Source: Moringa oleifera (Eukaryota > Streptophyta > Magnoliopsida > Brassicales > Moringaceae). From it: a stretch of DNA of 64,000 bases. Below, in pieces: positions 27,801-38,473 of the stretch. Made by a program: the position numbers and the translations under genes. The stretch spans positions 6,820,001-6,884,000 of the forward strand of contig JAJFZO010000344.1 of assembly GCA_021397835.1 (NCBI GenBank). Reading direction: 5' to 3'. Every line of letters starts with the position of its first letter. Position 1 is the first letter of the stretch. Below the pieces are notes generated by a model that was given only the letters and a program-made list of their open reading frames with translations, did no database searches and was not told the origin of the DNA.

Positions 27801-29199
27801 TGACCATCATCATGAGATTAGGACCGCATCAGATTCTGATCACCAAACCGATTGCGCCATTCCAACCGTCCGATCCCGCGTGTACCTACACATTTACACA
27901 CTTGTAAGGTTTCAAACTTTGAACATGAAGCTTTATATATTATTTTTTAAAGTTTTATAGATTTTTATAATTTGAATCATACATTATCGAAGTTTTTATA
28001 TCGAAATTTAATGGAAAGAAACACGATGGTTTTTAAAGGAAGAAGAAATCTAACTTTTGAATATCAATGGCAAGGCGAGTGGCTTTTGCTAAACTTTGAT
28101 CGTTTAAGCTAAAGAAACATTTAATAAAAAGAAATAAAAAGAAACCAAACTATCATGCTTGTAAAAGATAAGGTTCTTCTTGCAGTATCTTGAAACACAA
28201 GATTCATAGATAGAACTGTTGCTAATTAACACTGTTAAGAAAACACTAGTGGGTTTTGCACGTTACATGCAAATTCTGAAGCGGCCATAAAATATATTAA
28301 GCATCCATGCAATACATGCAAATATATAAGTCAGACATTACTTGATTGTCCTTTTGTTTTTACTCATTGCAAAACAAAACAGTGACGGGTTTAACCAAAT
28401 CCGACATTGTCCGATTTGCCAGCTTGAGAATTGTTTCTTGTCTTGGTTTTTAATTTGTCTGGATGGAGACTTCCCATTCTGATATTCCATTGGTTCTTAA
28501 TTTGTCGCTATTAGGCCAAGTTGATAGGGACACTAACGATCTCTATATAAGATTTAGCCAGTGACCGGTGACTAATATGTCTTTTAACTAAAGCAACTAA
28601 AGTTACGTTCACATTCACTTTCATATCCAGACAATCTTTCTGATTTCAAACTCAAACCTTCATCCAGTTACTCTCTGTGGTTCCTTTCCCCAACAGAAAG
28701 ATGACCAAATGATTCCTACATTAATTCTTATGTCCAATTTAATGTCTAATATGTTCGTAAGTTTGATGATGAATATATGGTCGGGTGATTAACAGTTATA
28801 TATATATGAAAAGTAAATAATTTAATAGAGGATTTTAGGGAGTCTATGGAAGGAGGAAGTGTGTGTGTGTGTGTGGGTGGGGGGGGGAGGGGAAGGGTGC
28901 AACATTTGCTGATATGCATATGTATGGCACTTTATTCACCTGACAGTTTGTACTTTTAATTCTGGGGCCATGCTTAAGGTGCAGTGTGTTCTTCACGCTA
29001 GCTAACTCGACTGTCCATTCTTTACCTTCCTTTCTCTAGATGGTTAAAAGGCATCCTTATGCTCCATCCTCGCGCATTTTGCGGTGCGACCCTCTGCGGT
29101 TCTTGATTTTTCACGCAATTAATATTTTAATTTTTAATAAAATTTATGATTTTTAATTCAAAAGGATTTTTATCTATTATTCCGTGATCAAGTAATTGA
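24801..29199. other. Intergenic spacer between ATM and the Dof gene
   Basis: No convincing gene. 25,000-25,600 and 26,760-27,250 are extremely AT-rich. A TATA-like TATAAAG at 27,571 is followed by a 13-codon ORF starting at 27,632, too little to call a gene. ORFs at 26,126-26,515 (-) and 27,733-27,960 (+) have no recognisable protein features. A G-rich tract at 28,875-28,897 is listed separately. Confidence 0.5.
28859..28897 (+). repeat. GT microsatellite followed by a G-quadruplex-type tract
   Basis: About eight GT units run into four G-runs at 28875-28897: GGG, T, nine G, A, GGGG, AA, GGG. This satisfies the usual G3+ loop 1-7 pattern for an intramolecular G-quadruplex on the + strand. It lies about 1.1 kb upstream of the Dof start codon. 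Confidence 0.75.
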
Positions 29200-30033
29200 A
29201 CAAATTATCCTTGGCAAAACAGAGATGCAGCATTACGAGGGAATGAACGAACCAAGGCTAAGGAGTATAACAGTGGTGGGGCCCGTGGGATTTAAAGTAC
29301 ACGTGGCAAGCTGGATGCGAGGGAGTGGAGGGAGAGGCAACGGACACGTGATAAGGGGGTTGTGGAGGAATCGATCCTTTGCTTGTGGGGGGAGAGCGAC
29401 TGGGCCCACTCGTTCGGGCCCGCAAGTGGAGTGCTCTTTCGGTATGCCTTCTTTATCGAAAACCCCAAAATGATTCTCTCTTCTCTCTCTCTCTCTTTAG
29501 CTTCTGTCATGTCAAAACACGAGTCATGTGGGCATTGTGTGACGACCACGCCGCGATTTCTGACGTAATGGAGAGGAGGATCCGACGGCTGTGGTTGTTC
29601 CAAAGTGCCAATCAGCATGACATCAGGGTCATTCGATTTTGCCAGATGAGTGTTAGTCAAGCTGAGGTAAGGCGTGGGCCAGTTGTCTCCTAGAGTGGAC
29701 AGACAACGTGAAGGCCCACCAGATGTTTTATGCCACCGACGCTGTATGGACCGTAGCTGCGGAGTATCAAATCAAACCTCCTCCCCCTCTACTCTCCACA
29801 CCACTCACTGCCTTTTTCTTCCTTCTTATTCACAGCCTATCCCTCCCACACGAGCCAGTCTCCCTATCTCTCTCTCTCTCTCTCTCTCGTTCACTCTCTT
29901 CTCTCCTATTCAGAAGACACTTGTCTTCTCTTTTGCTCTCACTCTCTCTTGCAAGCTGCCTGAATTACTGTCACTGAATGAAGATAGCCATTTAATTGTC
30001 TGAAATTTGTTTTCAGCTATTAACCATTGTTTG
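29200..30033 (+). promoter_or_regulatory. Dof gene promoter and 5' UTR
   Basis: Two perfect G-boxes (CACGTG) lie at 29300-29305 and 29345-29350, 45 bp apart. Two GGGCCC-type sites lie around 29,400-29,420. CT-rich tracts occur at 29482-29496 and 29867-29888 (eleven TC units), the latter about 145 bp before the ATG, which is typical of plant 5' UTRs. ORFs running through this region on both strands are low-complexity and not credible genes. Confidence 0.6.
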
Positions 30034-31648
30034 ATGGGCCTTACTTCTCTGCAAGTCTGCATGGATTCATCTGATTGGCTACAGGTAAGCCAACAAGCGC
30101 CATGCATTTGTAGTTCTTGATGCTTTCACCTGGTCTTCAACATTATCGTAGTCACTGTCATGAATAACATTTTCTTAAGATAGCAGTTAATTGTCGTTAT
30201 TTTTTATGGTAATTCCGGTTTAAGTCGGTTTAACTGATTTTACCTCGAAATGCCATGCATGACGGCATGAAACACTCTGATTTTCTCCGAAAGTAAAGAA
30301 AAGTGGGACATTGGAAGAGAAAATTCTGCTCTTATGTTAAGGTATAACTTTCAGTGTCAAGATTGTTTGAACACGCTAGGAAAGGATGGTAATGCGTCCG
30401 TTTAAACATTAAAGCACCAAATGCTGGTGATGAAAGGGAATTTCACAGTTTTGATTGTGAAGATGTGATTGAAGAAGAAACCCCTGAATCATTTAATTCA
30501 TTTTTCAGAAGCTAAAAGTCTCATAATAAGCATTTTAGTTTTTCTTCTCGGGTTCCATGCCGCATTTGCGATGTTGGAATATAGACATTCTGGTTGATTT
30601 GGAAAAGGACAATAATGAATATCTAGTCCTTGCATTATTTGCACCTGAAAAAGAACAAGGAATGTCTAGTCCAAAAGACAACATTATGCTGACACATTGT
30701 TTATTTTGCCATTATTTCCGGTTTTGTCAGGGCACGATGCACGAGGAGCCTGGAATGGACTCTTCCTCATCGCCATCCGGGGACATGCTTACGTGTTCAA
30801 GGCCCTTAATAGAGCGGAGGCTAAGGCCCCAGCATGACCAAGCGCTCAAGTGTCCGAGGTGTGACTCGACTCACACTAAGTTTTGCTACTACAACAACTA
30901 CAGCCTCTCTCAGCCAAGATACTTCTGCAAGACCTGTAGGAGGTACTGGACCAAAGGTGGCACCCTGAGGAACATCCCTGTCGGTGGTGGATGTAGAAAG
31001 AACAAGAAGGTTGCCACCAAGAAATCTAATGATAATCACCAATCACTTCACCAAAACAACCCTGGATCATCGTCTTCTTTGTCAGCTCATAATCCCACCG
31101 ACCTCCACCTTTCATTCCCGGAGGTGCAATTTTCACACCTCAGTAACATACTTGGGACTCATCATGCTGCAATGGGGAACACTAACTTCATGGAGACCAA
31201 GTATGACATCATGTTTGAAAACCCTAGGCCAATTGACTTCATGGAGAGTAAGTTAGAAGCCATGGTTGGGAGCTCCAGGAACTACGATTTCATGGGAAAT
31301 GGTGAGTTGGGCATGGTTGGTGGAGGGCTTGGGGACATTGGCAGTAATGGGTTAACCCCAAATTTTCATGGTCTTTGTTCTCCTATGGGGGTGTCTCTTG
31401 ATGGCAATGGTGGTGCTGGTGGCATTTTCATGGACACTTGCCAGAGGCTAATGCTCCCATATGAGGCCAATGATGACCAAAATGCCATTGATGTGAAGCC
31501 CAACCCCAAGCTCTTGTCCCTTGACTGGCAGGACCAGGGCTGTTCTGATGTTGGCAAGGACACATTTGGGTACCTTACGAATTTGGGATCATGGACTGGC
31601 ATGATGAACGGTTATGGAGCATCCACGACAACAAACCCACTAGTCTAA
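30034..31648 (+). CDS. Dof-type zinc finger transcription factor
   Basis: Plant-specific nuclear factor expected to bind AAAG-core promoter sites. Exon 1 is 30034-30084 ([17 protein letters not shown]), intron 30085-30730 (GTAAGC...TCAG), exon 2 30731-31648; 322 residues. The Dof finger has Cys58, Cys61, Cys83 and Cys86 in C-x2-C-x21-C-x2-C spacing, followed by [20 protein letters not shown] and a basic KNKK tail. The N-terminal peptide of exon 1 and the C-terminal STTTNPLV are hallmarks I recall for the Dof5.1/Dof2.1/DAG1-like subgroup; I cannot choose the exact orthologue. The C-terminal half is Gly/Asn/Met-rich and probably regulatory. An open frame extends upstream of exon 2 from 30557, but it is intron sequence: the acceptor at 30730 joins the typical family N-terminus in frame. 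It is the only + strand gene here and lies between the ATM and PWWP genes. Confidence 0.95.
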
Positions 31649-33388
31649 ACCATGATGATCAACTGGTTAGAATCACTGGCTCGCATGATCAGTCAGTGAC
31701 AAGGGATTATCTGCAGCTAGTCTTAGGTTATGTCTTCAATATATATGTGCTGGATATATAGGAAGCTTCTCACGTGTTCCTTCTCCCCCTCCCCCCTCCG
31801 CTTTCTTTTTCTCCTTCTGGTGAAGGTTGGTCTTCAATTTTCATGACTTGATTAAGAAGGATAGTGTATGAATGAGAGTCCAGAAATGACCACCTGAGTA
31901 GGGTTTGCTTGAATTTTTCATTCTCTTTGCCTCTTGGCTCTTGTCTAATGTGGTGTCTTGAAAGCTCCAAGGTTTTGTTGTTATATGAAGATGATACAGT
32001 AGTGCTTTTTTTTTTTTTTTTTCAATTTTTACTTCAAGTAGTTCTGAGCAATGTTTTATGTGTTCTAAAGTCTCTCTCACCCTCTCTTTACATGCTGATG
32101 TCTTGGCGTTTGGTGACTGCTGATTATGCTATAATTGATGAAGTTCCTCTAAAATGTCTGCGTGGTTGGGACTTGGGAGTTCGAAAACAGAGTTTTTCTT
32201 TTTGAAAGCCAAATTCTCTTTGAGTTGCGTGTCACCCCACTGAACTTAGATCATTCTAGGAGGGCATGCACAGTCTACTCTCTCTCGCTCTCTCTATTTC
32301 ATGACTTGATTAAGTAGCCCAATCTTCCATGAGAAACAATAAGCCCCCAAAAATCTGATCCACAGGAAGTGGGAAAAATTCCGTCTTCCAACAACTGAGA
32401 CGGTGGGGCAACGCCTGAGCTACCTACATTCAGCAGGCCTAGCCCTGGGAGTTGTTCCCGTAGCTTTTTGTACCTTTCTTGTTCACCTGCAGTGAAATAA
32501 ATCTCATAAAATCTAAGTCTATCTTTGACAAAGGCGTCAAGGATTGTATCACGGGTCTACGAGAAATGAATGAACTGCTAGTTTAATAGCAACTGTCACA
32601 GATGGGATAGGTGCTTAGGATGAATCTGTCCGATGATCGCAAGAATTTACTGGGAAAGATGTTTAAACCCAATTTGCCTTACTTCTGTTTGTTTCTCAAG
32701 CTTGAATCTTCAAGGGCTACATGGTAGAGATTTACCTTACCCATGGCTCCCAAGGAACACCGCATTTCCAAATTTCAGATGACCCTCAACATGTGCAAGC
32801 ACAGACCAAGCAATTTTACCAAGAAAAGATTATAACAATGTCTTGAGATCAATCTATTGGTAAAGTAAGACCTCAATCTGTAACTGCCAACGTCAGTTCT
32901 CGGTGGATTATATAAGCTGCACCACTACAAAAGCCTCAAACCCATTATCTTCAATTTCATCTTGGTTCATGGCTGTAAGGGCTCCCAAGCAAATGCATCT
33001 AAATATTAGCACACACTTCGACCAAGAATATTATGAAATGAAACCCACTGGCTCCCCCATCACCACATACCCACATGAAACAAAAAGGAATTTACAATAG
33101 GAAGGCAAAGAAAACAGGTGCAAAGTAAAACCCATGGTCAAGATGCATTTAGTTCCCTGAAATTATTGCCACTGCTTGTGCTCTCTCAATATTTACATAG
33201 GTAGTCAGTTCTGGCATCAAGATTTAGAGAGAGAGACAGAGAGAGAGAGAGATAAAGAGAGAGCAGATTGCAAAAGCAACAGCTGATACAGGGATCCAAA
33301 CAGGAACGACAGAAACAGTTCCTACTACCAGGAGGGTCACTAGTCACTATAATAAACAACCTAAATACAGATATTACACACCTCACAT
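31649..33388. other. Tail-to-tail spacer between Dof and PWWP genes
   Basis: Contains the Dof 3' UTR (+) and PWWP 3' UTR (-). Seen here: a pyrimidine-rich stretch at 31,780-31,820, a poly-T run near 32,008-32,022, the 17-mer TTCATGACTTGATTAAG near 31,841 and again near 32,299, and a GA tract at about 33,226-33,262 (CT on the PWWP strand). No extra gene is supported. Confidence 0.5.
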
Positions 33389-36300
33389 TTAGGAAGAGGA
33401 AGTGCTGGGCATGGAGCTGACTTTTTCCAGGAGGCCTTTAATCTCACTTTCTAATTTGGCTCTCATCTCCGGAGAAAGGTTATCCCCTGACTTTTCCAGC
33501 ATTGATGTCATTGTCTCAAGATTCTGCCTAATAAAATCAAGGGGAGGCACCTCACCAGGGTGAGACATGGATCCAGAAGGCTTTGCTGGTGTTCCAAGTC
33601 CCTCCAAGGGCAGAGAAGCTAAAGTTGTGTTAACTGGCAATTCATGCTGCAACTGGTAACTGACAAGGGTTGCACTAAATGGATTGCTCTTCTCTAAACT
33701 CCGAACTGCTTCTGCAGCATCAGTGCTCTCCATGAAAGCAACCTGAGCATTACCAGAATCCTTCAACAACTGTGTCTCCGATGCCTTCAAAGGTCCAAAC
33801 CTGGAAAATGTTGCGGCAATTACTTCCTCTGAAGGCATGGAAACTCCTGGGGCAAATGTCAACAGAACACTGGTTCCTATAACCTCCCCATCAGTCTCTT
33901 CTCGATTACAATTTATACTGATATCTGAGGTAGTTTCTCCTTTTCTCCTTCTCTTACGCTGATGCTTAACTTGAGGCAAAGGGGAGGTCATCTCTGCAAA
34001 ATCATTCCCCATAGCACTGATTTCAGTTGTCGTCCCATTTAAATCTGGTATTCCAGCAGCAAGTGCAGTTTTTGGAGGCTCTGCTGTTGCCTTCTTCCCC
34101 CGTGTTCTCTTCTTCTGGTCAGCCTTACCCTCAGCTGAGAGAAGACTGATGTCTTGAATGGCACAGTTCTCATTGGATTCTCGTTGATCCGATGTAAGTC
34201 CCTCTGCACTACTTGAAGTTGGAATTGAATTGATGGAATAGGGGCCCATAACCTGTAAATTTACCATTAAAGAGCCAGAGCTTGCATTGCTCTCATTCAC
34301 ATCAGGTACATTAGTCTTACAGCGCTCCAAAGCAGCTCCTTTCCTCTTTCTCTTGTTAGTCTCAGAAGTAACAGGCCCAACAAACTGGGGATCTTCTGTC
34401 AAAAGTATGGGTGCTGCACCATTACCATTCAAATCAGGTATACTGGCAGAAGCTTGTTTAGTCTTCAGAACCCCAAGATTTTGCTCCCCGTTAAGAGTCT
34501 GAGAGTCCATCTCCTGTGAATCATTGGCTGATAAGTCACTTGTAGCAATATTTATATTCACATCTGCCAGGCCAGAAAGAGACTTAGTCTTCGATCTCAC
34601 TGAGTTCGTATTTTTCTTCCTCTTTGGCATCTTCTGCTGAGAGTTACTAGCATATTGAGATGGACTCATGTCTTGTGGATCATTTCCCACTGGAATGGGC
34701 TGAGAACCTGTAGTCTCTTTCGGACCAACTATATTCTTGCAATTCATCTCATAAATGGACTCATCATGATACACAGAAATTCTGAATTTAGAAAAGAACC
34801 ACTCCATCAAATGAAAGTTCTTATTTCCCTTTGGGTACAGGCAGTCCATAGCTGTAAACTGGAGTTCAGCAAGCAAGTCTGATGGAGATGCATTTATGAG
34901 CTCTGGATTTGTAGATAGATCACTTGCACTAATGAATTTCCTGAACCACTGTTTCTGGAACCTTTTGGCACTACCTTTAAACTGCTTAACACCCGTGTTT
35001 ACACCCGCCACTTCACGAGAAGGTTTTTGAGACGTCGAGTCTTCTGTTTCACTTGGTGAGCCTTTGCTTCCCCAATTTACATAGGGATATGATAAGTACT
35101 TGCTCTTTTTCCGTTCTCTAAACTGAGAACTCTTTTCACTTTTACCCTCAGTCCCACCACCATCATTTTCTACCTTGGAAGTCTTACTCTTCATTGTTGT
35201 CACATCCAAAATGCTTGGCTCTTCCATTTTAGCTGGAGACATCAATGTAATGTCATCAAGACTTTCAACTTCATCATCTCCACTTCTAACTTCAGAATCT
35301 TTCTTCCTCTTTCTCTTCGAGGAACTTAATACCAACTTGCTTGAGACAACATTATCTCTAGAGTTCTCTGGCACAACATCCAAGCCACCTCCCTCAGTCA
35401 TGGCATTTTTCTCTTCTGTTAGAACTTCATTCGCTGCTACCTTCAAGTATTCTTTCATTGTCATTTCAGCTGGCTCCAAATGGTGGTCAGCAATGAGAAC
35501 ATTAACATTGCTTCTAGCTTCTAACCCATCACCAGGATTCTCTTCATAATCAGATGTTTCCCAGAGTTGATGCATAAGCAATTGCCTCTGTCCTGTAGAA
35601 CGATGAAACGCTGACAAACGACTCTTCAAGCTAGTAAACTCAAGCACTCCAGGCACTGAAGCAACCTGTGCAAGATTTTTGAGTAGCAAAAGGAACTTTT
35701 CAGGTTCAAACTGAGTAATACAAAACTCTCCAAGTCCACTGGATTTACGCTCCCGCAGGGGATCTACTTCCCTGAGCCCAGCATCAGCTACTTGCTGCTT
35801 ACTTTCTTTGGATATACAGAAACAAGTCATTTCCAGCTCCATACATCTACTGAACTCATCCAAGGCTTTCTGTACTGCTCCAATAAAGCTTCCATCCTTG
35901 TTTTGCCCTAACATCTGCTCAAAGTTCTCATGGAAAAACTTCAATTGAGATGGCAAGCACCAAGCAACATGGCCACTCTCGAAATAGGAAACCAGTAAGC
36001 AATCCTCCTGGTCAATCTTCGCAGCATACTCTGACAAGCTTGAAGGATCACAAATCTTTCCTGGCCACCAAGTCAGATTTTCTGTTTTCACCCATACAAT
36101 ATTACCAACAGAAAACCTGCCTTCTGGGTCCGCAACTTCATTTGTCTCCCCTTCGGTCTCCTTGGAGCCATGCTGGTCAGCTTCAACAAGATTGTCTTGA
36201 CTACCTCTGCTTAAAGAAGCACTAAAATCCACAACAAGTGAAATATTATCTCCAGTGACTTCTATTTTCCTAGCTGAAGCAACTCCTGATCCCAGGGCAT

Positions 36301-36757
36301 CATCTTCTTCTAGTCCATCCCTGGGAATATTCTCAACTGCATTATCTTTACTCCTGTCACCACCCAACTCCACTAAAGTCTCCTCCACTTGTGCCTCCAG
36401 AAGACTTACCTGACCCTCAGTTTCCCTCCTTGCACCATTATTCACCAATTTCTTCTTCTCAATCCCTGCAATATCTACAGGATTCTCATCAATGTCAACC
36501 ACTGCACTGACACCCGAGAGCAGTTTGTCTCCTACAAAATCACCTGTGCCTTTTACTGATTCCCTCCCAGTCACACTGATGCAGTCACTGTTTACATCAG
36601 CCTCTTCATTTTCTTGAGCCTGAAACTCCAACTTGGATGCCATCCCACCAAAATCTTCGCTCAAACCAAACAACCCAGACGTCCCAGAATCTTTCTCTAG
36701 GGTTTTACCATCTGGGTTTTGAGGTTCTAGAGTTGCTGGGATTTTAGGGTTTTCCAT
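33389..36757 (-). CDS. PWWP-domain protein with C-terminal RRM-like region
   Basis: Uninterrupted 1,122-residue ORF. I start it at the ATG at 36755-36757 ([10 protein letters not shown]), which has good context (A at -3, G at +4). The frame stays open a little further upstream, but only with non-ATG codons. The PWWP domain, a chromatin reader that contacts methylated histone tails and DNA, is at about residues 214-280: [16 protein letters not shown], then a VAWCLP block. The middle is acidic or Ser-rich with many basic clusters ([30 protein letters not shown]) that look like nuclear signals. An RRM-like fold is suggested near residues 960-1045 ([40 protein letters not shown]). The tail has a predicted helix ([16 protein letters not shown]). 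The overall plan resembles plant PDP-type PWWP proteins, which as I recall work with PRC2-linked complexes; that role is inference. It lies upstream of ATM on the same strand. Confidence 0.93.
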   Translation of the reverse strand: MENPKIPATLEPQNPDGKTLEKDSGTSGLFGLSEDFGGMASKLEFQAQENEEADVNSDCISVTGRESVKGTGDFVGDKLLSGVSAVVDIDENPVDIAGIEKKKLVNNGARRETEGQVSLLEAQVEETLVELGGDRSKDNAVENIPRDGLEEDDALGSGVASARKIEVTGDNISLVVDFSASLSRGSQDNLVEADQHGSKETEGETNEVADPEGRFSVGNIVWVKTENLTWWPGKICDPSSLSEYAAKIDQEDCLLVSYFESGHVAWCLPSQLKFFHENFEQMLGQNKDGSFIGAVQKALDEFSRCMELEMTCFCISKESKQQVADAGLREVDPLRERKSSGLGEFCITQFEPEKFLLLLKNLAQVASVPGVLEFTSLKSRLSAFHRSTGQRQLLMHQLWETSDYEENPGDGLEARSNVNVLIADHHLEPAEMTMKEYLKVAANEVLTEEKNAMTEGGGLDVVPENSRDNVVSSKLVLSSSKRKRKKDSEVRSGDDEVESLDDITLMSPAKMEEPSILDVTTMKSKTSKVENDGGGTEGKSEKSSQFRERKKSKYLSYPYVNWGSKGSPSETEDSTSQKPSREVAGVNTGVKQFKGSAKRFQKQWFRKFISASDLSTNPELINASPSDLLAELQFTAMDCLYPKGNKNFHLMEWFFSKFRISVYHDESIYEMNCKNIVGPKETTGSQPIPVGNDPQDMSPSQYASNSQQKMPKRKKNTNSVRSKTKSLSGLADVNINIATSDLSANDSQEMDSQTLNGEQNLGVLKTKQASASIPDLNGNGAAPILLTEDPQFVGPVTSETNKRKRKGAALERCKTNVPDVNESNASSGSLMVNLQVMGPYSINSIPTSSSAEGLTSDQRESNENCAIQDISLLSAEGKADQKKRTRGKKATAEPPKTALAAGIPDLNGTTTEISAMGNDFAEMTSPLPQVKHQRKRRRKGETTSDISINCNREETDGEVIGTSVLLTFAPGVSMPSEEVIAATFSRFGPLKASETQLLKDSGNAQVAFMESTDAAEAVRSLEKSNPFSATLVSYQLQHELPVNTTLASLPLEGLGTPAKPSGSMSHPGEVPPLDFIRQNLETMTSMLEKSGDNLSPEMRAKLESEIKGLLEKVSSMPSTSSS

Positions 36758-38473
36758 CGTCAAGGAGCTCCCCAACAAACTCTTATCTTTCTCGCCAAGA
36801 TATCAAATATAGGATCATTTTTCAGCTGATCAAAGAACAAATCACCAAAAAAAAAAAAATCGAAGCTTTATATTGTGGTACAAGATTTTCGACCCAAAAA
36901 AAAAAGTCAACAGCATAACATCAGTGAAACACACAAAAGTACCAAAAAGTATTTTTTTCAAAACACAAATCAATAAATACCTGCAAAACAAATCCAGGTA
37001 TTCACATTTTGAAGCAGAGTCGAGAACTCACTAAGATCCAACTCGGCCGAGTTGAGAAGAAGCTCGATTCTGTGGCCAAGAGATATTTTACAGAAAATAG
37101 AAATGAAGCAGAAATGATTTCGGGATCCTGAAGAACCCAGAAGTTATTTAGGCCAAAGATACGGTAATTACTCCCATAGAGAGATAGAGAGAGAAAGAGA
37201 GAGAGAAGCCTACAAGAATTTAATGTGCTTACTGTACGTTGTCCGTATTTAAATGTAGCTTTCTGGCTTCATAGTTTAGCTGAGAGCACGGGTAAATGAT
37301 GCCCCTTCATAGATACTCAGCATATAATGTTTCCCCACAAAAACGAAAAGACTCAATAGTATTTGCTGTTGATTAACAGAACCCATCAGATTGTGGCACT
37401 GTGTTTGGCCATAACTAAAGTTCGTTTATTTTCAACAAATTGATAAATGGGTAAATACAACAAAATCATTGTCCAAATGGGATTCGCCCAAATATTGCAC
37501 CTTTATCTTCTGCTTAGTTCCCAGCTTGTGTACTCGAAAGCTGCCTCTTTATCTCCAAAATTAGGTTATTTATCTTCCAATTTTCATTGGTTTCTAATGA
37601 ATACTGAAACCCAATTGGCTTATCAAATTAGAGAAAAACCCAAATCAAAAACCTAATATAAAGGGATTAGCTCAGGTTTCTGGTTCAGCCTTTTATGGTA
37701 TCCCTCCATTGAATTTCACGTTTTGATACCTAAAATGTTCTGCCTCTGCAATGTTAGAACTTTTTGCTTTGGTTGGAGTTAGGCTAGACACCTCGTAAAC
37801 CTATTGATTGAACTTTTTTTTATATTCCCCTTTTAGCTTAAATTCAAAAGTGAAATAACAAAAGGGTTGCATATGTTAATGTGACCCACAAAAAGAATAT
37901 CATTGATTTTACACTGAAACTATCATCTTGTTTCCAATAATGTGAGACTGAGAGCTGCAGCCACCAGAATGTATCATGAGACCAGCTCCTGTTTACTACC
38001 ACGCTTAGCTTTTATATTGAGTTCATCAACAAGACCAAGTAGAGGAATGGAAAAACTGGTTATTCAGCAATCAGCACATCTTCAGCTTTCAGCTCACTCC
38101 CATTATAGTTTTATGCTTTGTTTTCCTGGTGAAGTTAAATACTCAGTGAAGGGCTAACATTGAACAGGGCACTTGCTGCTGTCATTTCGATGCTCCAATA
38201 AATAGCTGATGTTTTAAAACTCTACCTAATAAGTGGGCCATGGAGTTACGGAATAGCAAAAGAAGAAACATGATAATTTTGATGCTAGGTCATACCATCA
38301 CCACATACTGTATATTTACACGTAAGAAAACAAAAAATGAATTGGGTGCATTGGACTATGCCTGTGATCCAGTCTTTCTAATTTAATAGCAAGATTTCTT
38401 TTCAATATCCTAACAAAATACGAAAATATTGATAATAATGCTGACCATTATGACTTTGCAAGCAGACAGGATT
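36758..38473. other. PWWP 5' region and PANK2 3' flank
   Basis: 36,758-about 37,230 should hold the PWWP leader and promoter, with a GA tract at 37,178-37,206 (CT on the coding strand). Purine runs at 36,849 and 36,896 are noted. The remainder is the 3' flank of PANK2. ORFs at 37,447-37,656 and 37,942-38,157 (+) lack recognisable features. No other gene is seen. Confidence 0.5.

Noticed and set aside
29292..30003. Overlapping ORFs on both strands before the Dof gene
   Set aside because: They read through CT-rich tracts and G-box promoter sequence and give Ser/Leu-rich low-complexity products.
30557..30730. Upstream extension of the Dof ORF as coding sequence
   Set aside because: It lies between a good donor at 30,085 and an acceptor at 30,730. 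Splicing gives the family N-terminus [12 protein letters not shown], whereas the extension has no family similarity.
36758..36778. Seven-residue N-terminal extension of the PWWP ORF
   Set aside because: The extra codons begin with TTG, not ATG. The first ATG in this frame is at 36,757 and has good context.
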